Source: UBA11889 sp002313255
GTDB taxonomy: Bacteria; Pseudomonadota; Gammaproteobacteria; Pseudomonadales; Azotimanducaceae
Length of the DNA stretch: 34,404 bases
Direction: 5' to 3'
Assembly (NCBI GenBank): GCA_913045265.1
Contig: CAJWQX010000037.1
Span: forward strand, 1-34,404
Of the stretch, positions 8,214 to 15,573 are shown one piece after another (positions within the stretch are counted from its first letter, which is position 1; every line of letters begins with the position of its first letter). A program made the translations under genes and the position numbers. Under the pieces are notes generated by a model. It searched no databases. It was not told where the DNA came from and saw nothing but the letters and a program-made list of their open reading frames with translations.

Positions 8214-8543
8214 ATGGCAGACGATAAAAAACATATCTATCGGATTTATTTCCACAATCAAGGGCAGATCTATGAGGTCTATGCCCACTCGATTTACCAG
8301 AGTGATCTATTTGGTTTCGTCGAAATCGAAGATTACGTTTTCGGAGAAAAATCGCAGATGGTGATCGATCCTGGCGAAGATAAACTTCGCAATGAATTCG
8401 CGGGGGTACGACGGAGCTTCATCCCGCTCCACGCCGTCGTTCGCGTCGACGAAGTAGAAAAGGAGGGTACCGCCAAGATCACGGACGGTGCCGGCGCAAC
8501 CGTAACGCCCTTCCCTCTCCCAATACCCGACAAGAAGGGCTGA
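8214..8543 (+). CDS. DUF1820 family protein
   Basis: 109 residues, matching the whole of DUF1820: an opening IYRIYFHNQGQIYEVYA, then IYQSDLFGFVEIEDYVFGE, NEFAGVRRSFIPLHAVVRVDEVEKEGTAKI, and a proline-rich tail. The family is small, cytoplasmic, has no assigned function and, to my knowledge, is confined mostly to gammaproteobacteria. The open frame reaches back to 8130, but homology and length place the start at ATG 8214; AGGAG lies rather far upstream (near 8188). It is divergent from miaB with a shared spacer of about 100 bases. No catalytic motif or membrane segment is visible. Confidence 0.88.
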   Translation: MADDKKHIYRIYFHNQGQIYEVYAHSIYQSDLFGFVEIEDYVFGEKSQMVIDPGEDKLRNEFAGVRRSFIPLHAVVRVDEVEKEGTAKITDGAGATVTPFPLPIPDKKG

Positions 8544-8619
8544 ACGTTTATTCGCCCACCACACGTTGTGTCTTGCGGGACGGAGCACCAGTACAATGAC
8601 CGGTTAGTATCACTGTGCT

Positions 8620-9834
8620 ATGGAAAAGATGGCGATCGTAATTGTCGGTGGTGGACACGCCGCCGGTCAGGCGGCCGCGAGTATCCGGCAAGAGGGCTTC
8701 GACGCCGAGTTAATTCTGATTGGTACGGAACCCCATATTCCATATCAAAGGCCACCCCTTTCGAAACAGTATCTCGCCGGCGAGCAGCCACTCGACAAGG
8801 TCTTGTTGAGGCCGGAGAAATTTTACGCCGATCGCACAATCGACGTGCGAACCGGCATAACGGTCGAGAACATTGATCGCGACGGCCAGTTCGTGGCCTG
8901 CAGTGACGGGTCTCTGGTGGCCTATGATCAGCTCCTGCTTGCCACCGGTAGTCGTGCCCGTCGACCCGATCTACCTGGGATCGATCTGGACGGCGTACAC
9001 ACGCTTCGTACCATTGCCGACGTCGACAAAATCCGAACGGATATGGAAAACGCATCGCAGTTGGTGATCGTTGGCGGTGGTTACATCGGTCTCGAAGTCG
9101 CCTCCGTCGCAGCAGCCGCAAAAATGCAGGTGACTATTCTGGAGATGGAGGGCCGTATTCTTGAACGCGTTACTCACCCGGTTATGTCAGCGTTCTATCA
9201 CGAATTGCACGCCGGTAGGGGCGTTGACATAAGGACGAGAGCACGAGCTTCGGCGTTCGTCGGCAATGGACGGATAGAGAAAGTGCTTTGCGCAGACGGA
9301 ACCACCGTCGATGCAGATTTGGTCATCATCGGCGTAGGCGTAGTACCCAATGTGGAAGTGGCTTTTGATGCTGGGCTCGCGTGTGACAACGGTATTGTCG
9401 TCGATGAACGGTGTGTCACCAGCGACCCTTCCATTTTCGCTGCGGGTGATTGCACGAATCATCCAAACGCGTTGTTGGACCGACGTCTGCGCCTGGAATC
9501 GGTGCCCAACGCCATGGAACAGTCACGTGTCGCGGCTAGCAACCTAACGGGCGGCGATAAGCGGTACGCGAGTATTCCGTGGTTTTGGTCCGACCAATAC
9601 GACCTCAAGTTACAGATGGTCGGGTTTTCATCCGACGGCGACGAGTCAATCACTCGAGGGGAACCCGAAACCCATGAGTTTGCGATGTTTCACTTTCACG
9701 ACGGCAAAGTCGTAGCAGCAGAAGTCGTCAATTCACCGCGCGAATTCATGGTCGCGAAACAACTCATTGGAAAGACTGTCGACGCGAACGCGTTGTCGAA
9801 TCCTGAGGTTGATTTAAAGTCGCTACTCGAATAG
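8620..9834 (+). CDS. NAD(P)H-dependent ferredoxin/rubredoxin reductase-type flavoprotein
   Basis: A 404-residue FAD/NAD oxidoreductase of the putidaredoxin/rubredoxin reductase type, which passes electrons from NAD(P)H to small iron-sulfur proteins. The FAD site is VGGGHAAGQAAASIR (9-23), the NAD site VGGGYIGLEVAS (151-162) and the second FAD motif IFAAGDC (272-278). The C-terminal reductase domain carries the typical WFWSDQYDLKLQMVG (321-335). The start is ATG 8620 or 8629; neither has a clear ribosome site, and the fold begins at the second. No ferredoxin, rubredoxin or oxygenase gene is adjacent, so the electron acceptor must be encoded elsewhere. Confidence 0.9.
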   Translation: MEKMAIVIVGGGHAAGQAAASIRQEGFDAELILIGTEPHIPYQRPPLSKQYLAGEQPLDKVLLRPEKFYADRTIDVRTGITVENIDRDGQFVACSDGSLVAYDQLLLATGSRARRPDLPGIDLDGVHTLRTIADVDKIRTDMENASQLVIVGGGYIGLEVASVAAAAKMQVTILEMEGRILERVTHPVMSAFYHELHAGRGVDIRTRARASAFVGNGRIEKVLCADGTTVDADLVIIGVGVVPNVEVAFDAGLACDNGIVVDERCVTSDPSIFAAGDCTNHPNALLDRRLRLESVPNAMEQSRVAASNLTGGDKRYASIPWFWSDQYDLKLQMVGFSSDGDESITRGEPETHEFAMFHFHDGKVVAAEVVNSPREFMVAKQLIGKTVDANALSNPEVDLKSLLE

Positions 9835-9975
9835 CCCAAGGGCCGCGCTTACTACTCATAGTCCAAGGGTCATGGCCGCAAAAAACATTGAATTCCGACT
9901 CGGGCATCTTGCAAGGCCCAGCCCTTCGGGAGATGTTTTGCGAAACACCAAAAAGATCGGCGTTGATTAGAACCA

Positions 9976-10362
9976 ATGACTGACGCGCATGTGAAAGAGA
10001 GCGATACGCTCGATCCCCACCTGAAGGATAGGCTTAATAAGGAAAGCGACCGCCCGAAAGAGGGCTATGTCTTTTGTCTAGCCTGTTCCCACGTGCTAGC
10101 GCATGCACACGACCGCTTAAATATCGATGGCTCGCACGAACACGTCTTTAGCAATCCCCACGGCTTCACGCACCACTTCGGTTGTTACCAAGAAGCGCTA
10201 GGCTGTGCGATCGAGGGGCCCCCCGTGGCCGCGGATAGTTGGTTTCCCGGCTATCTCTGGCGCCTAGCCATGTGCGCCGACTGTGGGCAACACATTGGTT
10301 GGCTGTTTGAACATGACGACTATTTTTACGGCCTCTTGGTGGACAAAATTCAGACGGGGTAA
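9976..10362 (+). CDS. CULT-domain (cereblon thalidomide-binding-like) protein
   Basis: A 128-residue soluble protein: about 30 charged N-terminal residues followed by one CULT domain. Zinc ligands are C34/C37 (CLAC) and C100/C103 (CADC). The SWFPGYLW and HIGWLF stretches strongly resemble human cereblon. W89, W95 and W109 have the same spacing (6 and 14) as the cereblon aromatic cage W380/W386/W400, and F111 stands where cereblon has F402. The residue corresponding to H378 appears to be D87. Bacterial single-domain CULT proteins (for example from Magnetospirillum) bind glutarimide and hydantoin-like rings in vitro, but their physiological ligand is not established. The gene stands alone, 141 bases after the flavoprotein and convergent with the VanY-like gene. 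Domain call is firm; role is unknown. Confidence 0.88.
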   Translation: MTDAHVKESDTLDPHLKDRLNKESDRPKEGYVFCLACSHVLAHAHDRLNIDGSHEHVFSNPHGFTHHFGCYQEALGCAIEGPPVAADSWFPGYLWRLAMCADCGQHIGWLFEHDDYFYGLLVDKIQTG

Positions 10363-10390
10363 GTGTTCCAACGTCATTCTCTTTCAACCT

Positions 10391-10419
10391 GGCCAATTGG
10401 CCCTATTCGATCGGCCGAT
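10391..10419. repeat. Two short perfect palindromes between convergent genes
   Basis: GGCCAATTGGCC at 10391-10402 lies in the 40-base spacer between the CULT gene and the VanY-like gene. ATCGGCCGAT at 10410-10419 lies just inside the VanY-like 3' end. There is no T-tract after either one. They could form a weak bidirectional transcription barrier, but chance is also plausible. Confidence 0.25.
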
Positions 10420-10930
10420 AACACCAATGCCACGGCTCATATATCACTCCGTAAGGGTTACTACGTGGGTACGACAGCACAAACTGGTGGTCGGCAGCAG
10501 ATGCGACAAGCCAGCAAAAGGCCTGCGTTTCCTCAAAAACCTCGGTCAAGGAATCAATACCAGGACTCGTTACGTCGACTGCACATCCTCCTTGATGTTC
10601 GCTGTATCCTGGAGCCGCGATACGGGTAAGGATTTCCCCGATCGATTCTCCCGCCTCAACCTTGCGTTGAATTAAGTTAACTTGGTACTCAAGCGAGCGG
10701 TATGCAGAAACGAGCTGTACGGTCACCCCATCTAATGACGCAGCTTCTACTAATCCCGTCCATGCGTTCGCCGCTTCCATACGCAACCGTTGCGGTCGAT
10801 CAAAAACGTCAACGCCGATGTCAACCAAGTCGTTGGGCGTCCGCTGTTGAAAAAGTCCCGTTCCGGCGGCGTAATCAGCGGGGATGCCGAGTCTCTGATG
10901 CAGAGCTACTATGACGTTTGATTCAGCCAC
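10403..10930 (-). CDS. VanY-type D-alanyl-D-alanine carboxypeptidase (M15B), no signal peptide
   Basis: 175 residues carrying the VanY/M15 metallopeptidase core. SAYRS is at 75-79, GYSEHQGGCAVDVT at 109-121 supplies zinc ligands H112 and D119, and EPWHWCY at 165-171 supplies the catalytic E165 and ligand H168. Family members cleave the terminal D-Ala of peptidoglycan peptides or act as L,D/D,D-peptidases. The start is GTG 10930. No hydrophobic leader or lipobox is visible, so as annotated the protein is cytoplasmic, unlike periplasmic VanY/DacB relatives. It might act on recycled or cytosolic peptides. It may be transcribed with the CoA-transferase upstream (33-base gap). Confidence 0.85.
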   Translation of the reverse strand: MAESNVIVALHQRLGIPADYAAGTGLFQQRTPNDLVDIGVDVFDRPQRLRMEAANAWTGLVEAASLDGVTVQLVSAYRSLEYQVNLIQRKVEAGESIGEILTRIAAPGYSEHQGGCAVDVTSPGIDSLTEVFEETQAFCWLVASAADHQFVLSYPRSNPYGVIYEPWHWCYRPIE

Positions 10931-10963
10931 TGACCGGAAAACTCATTCCTTCGACATCAAGTT

Positions 10964-12181
10964 TCAAGAACGCGCGTCCTCGATCATCTCCCTGCCTATC
11001 GAACCTTCTGCTCGCAATTCATCAATATCTTCTGCCGAAAGTCCAAGGTCTTCGGCAAGTACCTCGTCTGTGTGTTCACCCAATAGCGGTGCGGCTTCGA
11101 TTGCAACTTGGCTCTTCGACATGCGCGCTGGCCAACCGAGTAACCGGACTTTCCCATGAACCGCGTGTTCAACGTCATGCACGAAGTCTCGCTCCACCAA
11201 ATGGGGATCGGTAAATAATTCGTTCGTTTCATACACTTGGCTCGCACACACACCCTCCTCCGCTAAAGCAAACATACATTCCTTTTTAGTGTGCGACCGT
11301 GTCCATGTCCCAATTTTGTCGAACAACAGACGGCGGTTTTCATGACGCGCTTGAGCCGTACTGAAGCGAGGGTCCAAAAGTAGCTCCGGCTGGCCCACCA
11401 CACGGCAGACCGCACCCCACATCCTCGAGTTTACCGCCATCACAAAAACATAGTCGTTTGGACCACCCGGGGCACAGGGATACAAGGAAACAAATGGGTT
11501 CTCACCGTTGCCCGTACGCGGCGTAGCAACCTGACCAAACCTCGTCCTGGATACGGCCGTACGTAAGTAATACGTCATTGCTTCCTGCATCGATAATTCA
11601 ATGAGCTGGCCTTCCCCCGTTTTTAGTTTTTGCGCATACGCGGCCGAAATCGCCAGCGCCGCCTGTACCCCGGTACCAGCATCTCCCATCGTAGGACCTG
11701 GACGCATCGGCGGGCCGTCGGGTTCACCTGTAATCGAAAAGGCTCCCGCTGCTGCCTGAGCGACCATGTCCATGCATTTGAAGTGTGCATATGGACCCGA
11801 AGTGCCAAACCCCTTGATCCTCACATAAATGATCTCTGGATGGATTGTCTGCATGACGTCGTAGCCAATATCCAGTTTTTCGACCACTCCGGGCCCATAG
11901 TTTTCAACAAACACGTCATAGCGCGGCACCATTTGCAGCAATAAATCGCGTCCCTTTTCAGAACTGAGGTCGAGCGTCACGCTGCGCTTGTTGCTGTTCC
12001 AATTGATGAAATACTCCGAATCCACGCCGTCATTTCTGCCAACGTCTCTACCGGGGTCGCCGACTTCGGGCTGTTCGATCTTAACGACGGTGGCGCCCAA
12101 CCATGCGAGCGACTGCGTGCATGCCGTCCCCGCCTCCCACTGCGTCATGTCAAGAATCCGCATTCCATCCAAGGCTGTCAT
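10964..12181 (-). CDS. CaiB/BaiF (class III) CoA-transferase
   Basis: A 405-residue class III CoA-transferase, which moves CoA between carboxylic acids through an aspartyl-CoA intermediate. The N-terminal motif region RILDMTQWEAG...LAWLGATVVKIEQPEVGD, the NKRSVTLDL segment and the ENYGPGVVEKL segment are typical. The nucleophile is D167 in GPTMGDAGTG. It starts at ATG 12181 after AAGGAG. It is divergent from the PTPS-like gene and is followed by the VanY-like gene. The substrate cannot be told from sequence; a second CaiB/BaiF gene lies at 29163. Confidence 0.9.
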   Translation of the reverse strand: MTALDGMRILDMTQWEAGTACTQSLAWLGATVVKIEQPEVGDPGRDVGRNDGVDSEYFINWNSNKRSVTLDLSSEKGRDLLLQMVPRYDVFVENYGPGVVEKLDIGYDVMQTIHPEIIYVRIKGFGTSGPYAHFKCMDMVAQAAAGAFSITGEPDGPPMRPGPTMGDAGTGVQAALAISAAYAQKLKTGEGQLIELSMQEAMTYYLRTAVSRTRFGQVATPRTGNGENPFVSLYPCAPGGPNDYVFVMAVNSRMWGAVCRVVGQPELLLDPRFSTAQARHENRRLLFDKIGTWTRSHTKKECMFALAEEGVCASQVYETNELFTDPHLVERDFVHDVEHAVHGKVRLLGWPARMSKSQVAIEAAPLLGEHTDEVLAEDLGLSAEDIDELRAEGSIGREMIEDARS

Positions 12182-12309
12182 GATCTCTCCTTTCGTCGAC
12201 TGCGTTGCAACCTAGGGCGGCGCGTTCTGATAAGCAAGCGTTCGGGCTGAAGCATGATGAGGTCCTATGACAAGGCAGTCGATTACGACCCTTATGTTAC
12301 GATGCGGCA
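12182..12309. promoter_or_regulatory. Divergent spacer between CoA-transferase and PTPS-like genes
   Basis: 128 bases that must hold the promoters of both divergent units. It contains the AAGGAG ribosome site of the CoA-transferase at its left end. I found no convincing -35/-10 pair on either strand and no ribosome site before the PTPS-like ATG at 12310. Confidence 0.3.
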
Positions 12310-12831
12310 ATGCAGCAACCCCCCCAAAATGCCGCATCTCATGCGGAAACCAATCGCGCAACCATAGAAATTCAGAAAGAATATCTGCACTTTTCCGCCG
12401 CGCATTTCACGATCTTTTCCGCGACCAAGCGAGAAAATCTTCACGGCCACAATTTTCAGGTCGAAGCCATCTTAGACGGCGAGATCGGCGACGATGGACT
12501 ATGCTTTGATTACAACGAAATCAAGAATCGACTGAAGACCCTTTGCGATGAACTCGATGAAAAGGTGCTGCTGCCTGAGCAGTCCCCCTATTTAACTATC
12601 GCCCATGACGAAGATTACGTTGTCGCGACGTTCGGCGTTGAACGTATCCCGTTCCTACCACGCGACGTTTCGACCCTGCCACTACGCAACATTACCGTGG
12701 AGGAACTCGCGCATTGGTTTATAGCCTGCATCGTCGGTGACACATCATTTAACGAGTTACCCATCGACTCTCTCACTATCCGCGTGGCTTCGGGGCCTGG
12801 TCAATGGGCGTCATCGAGCTGGACTCGATGA
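12310..12831 (+). CDS. PTPS/QueD-family protein with Glu replacing the catalytic Cys
   Basis: 173 residues of the 6-pyruvoyl-tetrahydropterin synthase/6-carboxytetrahydropterin synthase family. The three zinc histidines are present: H32 (FSAAHF) and H45/H47 (LHGHNF). QueD has Cys four residues before HGH; here that residue is R41, and E42 gives an E-x2-HGH pattern. As I recall, this marks PTPS-III proteins, which release the side chain of dihydroneopterin triphosphate and can replace FolB in folate synthesis. The C-terminal region RVASGPGQWAS lacks the acidic residue usually found in the V-E-E-S-P-G-Q motif, so pterin anchoring may differ. The stop overlaps the next start (ATGA). Calling it QueD would be unsafe; a pterin or deazapurine substrate is likely but unproven. 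Confidence 0.82.
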   Translation: MQQPPQNAASHAETNRATIEIQKEYLHFSAAHFTIFSATKRENLHGHNFQVEAILDGEIGDDGLCFDYNEIKNRLKTLCDELDEKVLLPEQSPYLTIAHDEDYVVATFGVERIPFLPRDVSTLPLRNITVEELAHWFIACIVGDTSFNELPIDSLTIRVASGPGQWASSSWTR

Positions 12832-13526
12832 CTAAGCTTTTGCTGATTACAGGAGCCAGCGCGGGAATCGGACTCAGCACGGCATCCCGCTTTTTAAGTG
12901 ACGGTTACACCGTGGTCAATCTTTCGCGACGCCCTTGCCCGCTCCAAGGGGTACAGCATCTTCGCTGTGATCTCGCACAACAAGATTTTCTCGAAAAGAT
13001 TCGCCCCGCCCTTGAGTTGTTGCTATCTCAAGCTGATCGCGTCTCGATTATTCATAACGCATCGCGACTCTCGAACGATACCGCGACCAATACGCCGAGC
13101 GATAAATTCCGTGATGTTTTAGAGATCAATATCGTCGCGCCAAACACGTTGAATCGGTTTGTAATTCCGTACATGAACCACGGCTCGAGCGTGCTTTTTG
13201 TCGGTTCAACGCTGTCGGAAAAAGCGGTCCCTGGCAGTTACACATACGTGACAAGCAAACACGGCATGATTGGGATGATGCGGGCAGTCTGTCAGGATTT
13301 AGCGGGGACGGGGATCCACACCGCCTGCGTCTGCCCCGGATTCACCGATACCGAGATGCTCCGCGAACACGTGCCCGCGGATGCCATCGAAGCCGTTAGC
13401 GGTATGTCTGCGTTTGGTCGTCTCGTCGAACCCACGGAAATCGCGGAGACCCTATTTTGGGCAGCGTCCAATCCAGTGATCAACGGCAGCGTCATGCACG
13501 CCAATTTAGGTCAAATCGAAACCTAG
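12828..13526 (+). CDS. Short-chain dehydrogenase/reductase in the PTPS-like operon
   Basis: A 232-residue classical SDR. The cofactor glycine motif is TGASAGIG (8-15), HNAS replaces the usual NNAG, GST supplies the catalytic serine and YVTSK is the Tyr-Lys pair. It starts at ATG 12828 inside ATGA, overlapping the PTPS-like stop by 4 bases; an in-frame ATG at 12804 would add eight poorly conserved residues. Several pterin enzymes (sepiapterin reductase, pteridine reductase, FolM) are SDRs. Coupling to a PTPS-family gene makes a pterin-like substrate plausible, but nothing in the sequence proves it. CVCPGFTDTEM near the C-terminus is typical of classical SDRs. Confidence 0.88.
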   Translation: MTKLLLITGASAGIGLSTASRFLSDGYTVVNLSRRPCPLQGVQHLRCDLAQQDFLEKIRPALELLLSQADRVSIIHNASRLSNDTATNTPSDKFRDVLEINIVAPNTLNRFVIPYMNHGSSVLFVGSTLSEKAVPGSYTYVTSKHGMIGMMRAVCQDLAGTGIHTACVCPGFTDTEMLREHVPADAIEAVSGMSAFGRLVEPTEIAETLFWAASNPVINGSVMHANLGQIET

Positions 13527-13535
13527 GAATTCGTC

Positions 13536-14327
13536 ATGACACCGAACTACACCCAACGACGCCAGCGTGTGTTTCTTATCCTTAGTGGCGTTTTCCTAGG
13601 TACCTTGTCGCTCTTAAACATCTTGGGCATCAGCCGATTTCTTGACCTGTCCTTTTCCGCGTTCGGTCTCAATATCCCCATGGCGGTCGCCGTGGGCGTG
13701 CTGCCCTACCCCGTTACTTTTATCTGCACGGATCTCATCAGTGAACTCTACGGGAGAAAGCGAGCCAACGAGGTGGTTCTGATGGGTCTGGCGTTAAACG
13801 CTTGGATAATGTTCCTGCTATGGATCGGTGGCGAGCTGCCGGGATTTGAGCCGATAGATCCGAGCACAGGTAGTCCAGCACTCGATGCCGCCAGTCGATC
13901 GCCCGTTTTCTTTGAGATGCGAACGCTCGCTTTCGGTGCCGTGACCGCGTCAATGTTTGCGTACCTTGCTGCTCAGTTCTGCGATGTTCAGATGTTCCAT
14001 TTCTGGAAACGTCTTACCAACGGCCGACATTTGTGGTTGCGTAACAACGGCTCAACGTTAGTGAGCCAGATCGTCGACACGACTGCGGTGATCCTCATTA
14101 CCCACTTTTACGCCAACGCGCTGCCCGTGGCCGTGAATGAACCTATTTGGCCGCAGCTCATGACTTTCATCGCTTCGGGCTACATATTCAAAATGCTCGT
14201 GGCTCTCATCGATACCGGTCCGATCTATCTTCTCGTTGGTTGGTTACAACCTTACCTAGGGTTAGCAAGCGACGAGGAAGTCGGTGATAGCGACGAATAC
14301 GATGCGCCCCGAACTGGCCCGGATTAA
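13536..14327 (+). CDS. yhhQ: Queuosine precursor transporter, YhhQ/VUT (DUF165) family
   Basis: A 263-residue inner-membrane protein with about six hydrophobic segments. It has the family hallmarks: the LPYPVTFICTDLISELYGRKRAN signature (PYP-x3-C-TD-x2-SE-YG), an FGAVTASMFAYLAAQFCDVQMFHFWK segment, and LRNNGSTLVSQIVDTTAV. YhhQ imports queuosine precursors such as preQ0 and preQ1. It starts at ATG 13536 after AGGA, nine bases downstream of the SDR, and closes the operon. The hydrophilic acidic C-terminal tail (about 245-263) is not conserved. It stops three bases before the convergent LLM gene. In this operon its cargo could be a pteridine or deazaguanine; that is inference. Confidence 0.9.
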   Translation: MTPNYTQRRQRVFLILSGVFLGTLSLLNILGISRFLDLSFSAFGLNIPMAVAVGVLPYPVTFICTDLISELYGRKRANEVVLMGLALNAWIMFLLWIGGELPGFEPIDPSTGSPALDAASRSPVFFEMRTLAFGAVTASMFAYLAAQFCDVQMFHFWKRLTNGRHLWLRNNGSTLVSQIVDTTAVILITHFYANALPVAVNEPIWPQLMTFIASGYIFKMLVALIDTGPIYLLVGWLQPYLGLASDEEVGDSDEYDAPRTGPD

Positions 14328-14330
14328 CCG

Positions 14331-15269
14331 TTACTCGACTAATTCGGCGGTCAACGCCACCGACCGTTCAAGCTCCCCACTTTCTATTTGGCCAATCCGC
14401 AAACGGGTAACGATCACGTGGGTCATTCCCAACTCGGAGCGGTAATAGTCCAGTCGGTCGCGAACCGCCGAAGGTTCCCCAACAATGGCCCAATCGTCGA
14501 CTTTCATTGATATACCTTTTCGGAGACCTGATCCCGAAAGCTTTCGCGCTTCTTCTTCGAGCCGGTTACGGATATCGGAGACGAGTCGCGTGTTCTCCGA
14601 CACAAATACTGTTCGCATAATGGGGACTTCAGGGGGTATTTGGACGCCAGCTTCGTTGCACGCTAGACGATGCCTTTCGTAATTTTCGCGCAACCGGCCG
14701 ATCGGCTCCATCGGCGAAGCTAGGTATGGGAACCCAAGACTTCCAGCTTGCCGCAAAGCCTTGGGACCGAACGCCGCCACCCAAATAGGCGGGTGGGGTT
14801 TCTGTACCGGTAATGGCGACAGCAAAACGGGCTCACTGGTCTCATCCAGAGCCACGTTTTCGCCCTGCCAAGCACGCATCATGACGTCGAGACAATCGCG
14901 AAAAATTTCGCGTTTATCCTTCCGTGAAACACTGAACGCGGAAAACATCGCTGTCGCATAGCCGCGTCCGACCCCAAGAACGACGCGTCCCCCAGAAAGT
15001 CTATCGAGCACCGCTACCTGTTCAGCGGCCTGCAACGGATGACGAACTGGCAGTAAATAAGATGTGGTAGCGAGCCGTATGGTTCTCGTGCCGGCGGCGA
15101 CCGCGGCCAATAACATCAATGGCTCGGGTATCGCTGCGTCGCCAGTGAAATGGTTTTCTGGCAACCAAAACGACTCATATCCCCAACCTTCAGCGAGTGA
15201 AGCCTGCCGAGTCAGCTCCTGAGCATCGACGCTGCCCGAAATCCGCCATGGGGTTAACCCAAGATGCAT
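14331..15269 (-). CDS. LLM-class flavin-dependent oxidoreductase (luciferase-like)
   Basis: A 312-residue bacterial-luciferase-fold TIM-barrel protein. Visible hallmarks are YESFWLPENHFTGDAA, RTIRLATTSYLLPVRHP, AEQVAVLDRLSGGRVVLGVGRGY and HPPIWVAAFGPKALRQAGSLGFPYL. These enzymes use FMN (or F420 in some lineages) to oxidise or monooxygenate small molecules; substrates vary and are not readable here. I place the start at ATG 15269, which has GGAGG eight bases upstream, rather than at the TTG 15 bases earlier. No flavin reductase neighbours it. It converges on yhhQ with a three-base gap. Confidence 0.88.
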   Translation of the reverse strand: MHLGLTPWRISGSVDAQELTRQASLAEGWGYESFWLPENHFTGDAAIPEPLMLLAAVAAGTRTIRLATTSYLLPVRHPLQAAEQVAVLDRLSGGRVVLGVGRGYATAMFSAFSVSRKDKREIFRDCLDVMMRAWQGENVALDETSEPVLLSPLPVQKPHPPIWVAAFGPKALRQAGSLGFPYLASPMEPIGRLRENYERHRLACNEAGVQIPPEVPIMRTVFVSENTRLVSDIRNRLEEEARKLSGSGLRKGISMKVDDWAIVGEPSAVRDRLDYYRSELGMTHVIVTRLRIGQIESGELERSVALTAELVE

Positions 15270-15510
15270 ATGTGACGCCTCCAAGGGAGATCGATTGTGC
15301 CAATTAATTTGCGTTACCGTCAGAACAAGACTCTCTCATAACGACACGACGCCTCAACCGTTTTGTACGCATCCAAACTGTGTCTTCATCAGCATCTCCT
15401 GATCGCTCGCATCGGGGGTCTCGCGTCATTCTCGATTAAGACAACCCGGTGTACCTATGGAATCGTCGAAAACTGAGCTCCAAAACCGATCCGCACCAAT
15501 TTTTCTCGTT
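15270..15510. other. Intergenic region between LLM and amidohydrolase genes
   Basis: This is the larger part of a roughly 300-base divergent gap. It carries the GGAGG ribosome site of the LLM gene at its left edge and must include promoters for both genes. I see no convincing small gene, RNA gene or promoter pair. An open frame on the minus strand across 15426-15938 is mostly antisense to the amidohydrolase and has no recognisable features. Confidence 0.4.
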
Positions 15511-15533
15511 ATAGATACTTGTAGCCTATCTAT
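15511..15533. promoter_or_regulatory. Inverted repeat (operator-like) upstream of the amidohydrolase
   Basis: ATAGATA and TATCTAT form a perfect 7-base inverted repeat around a 9-base spacer. Its right edge is 40 bases before the chosen start (15574). Position and symmetry suit a dimeric repressor or activator site. It could also be a small mRNA hairpin if transcription begins upstream. No regulator gene is adjacent. Confidence 0.35.
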
Positions 15534-15573
15534 CGCATCATAGGGAAAAGCGATACATCGAGGAGCAATGAAT

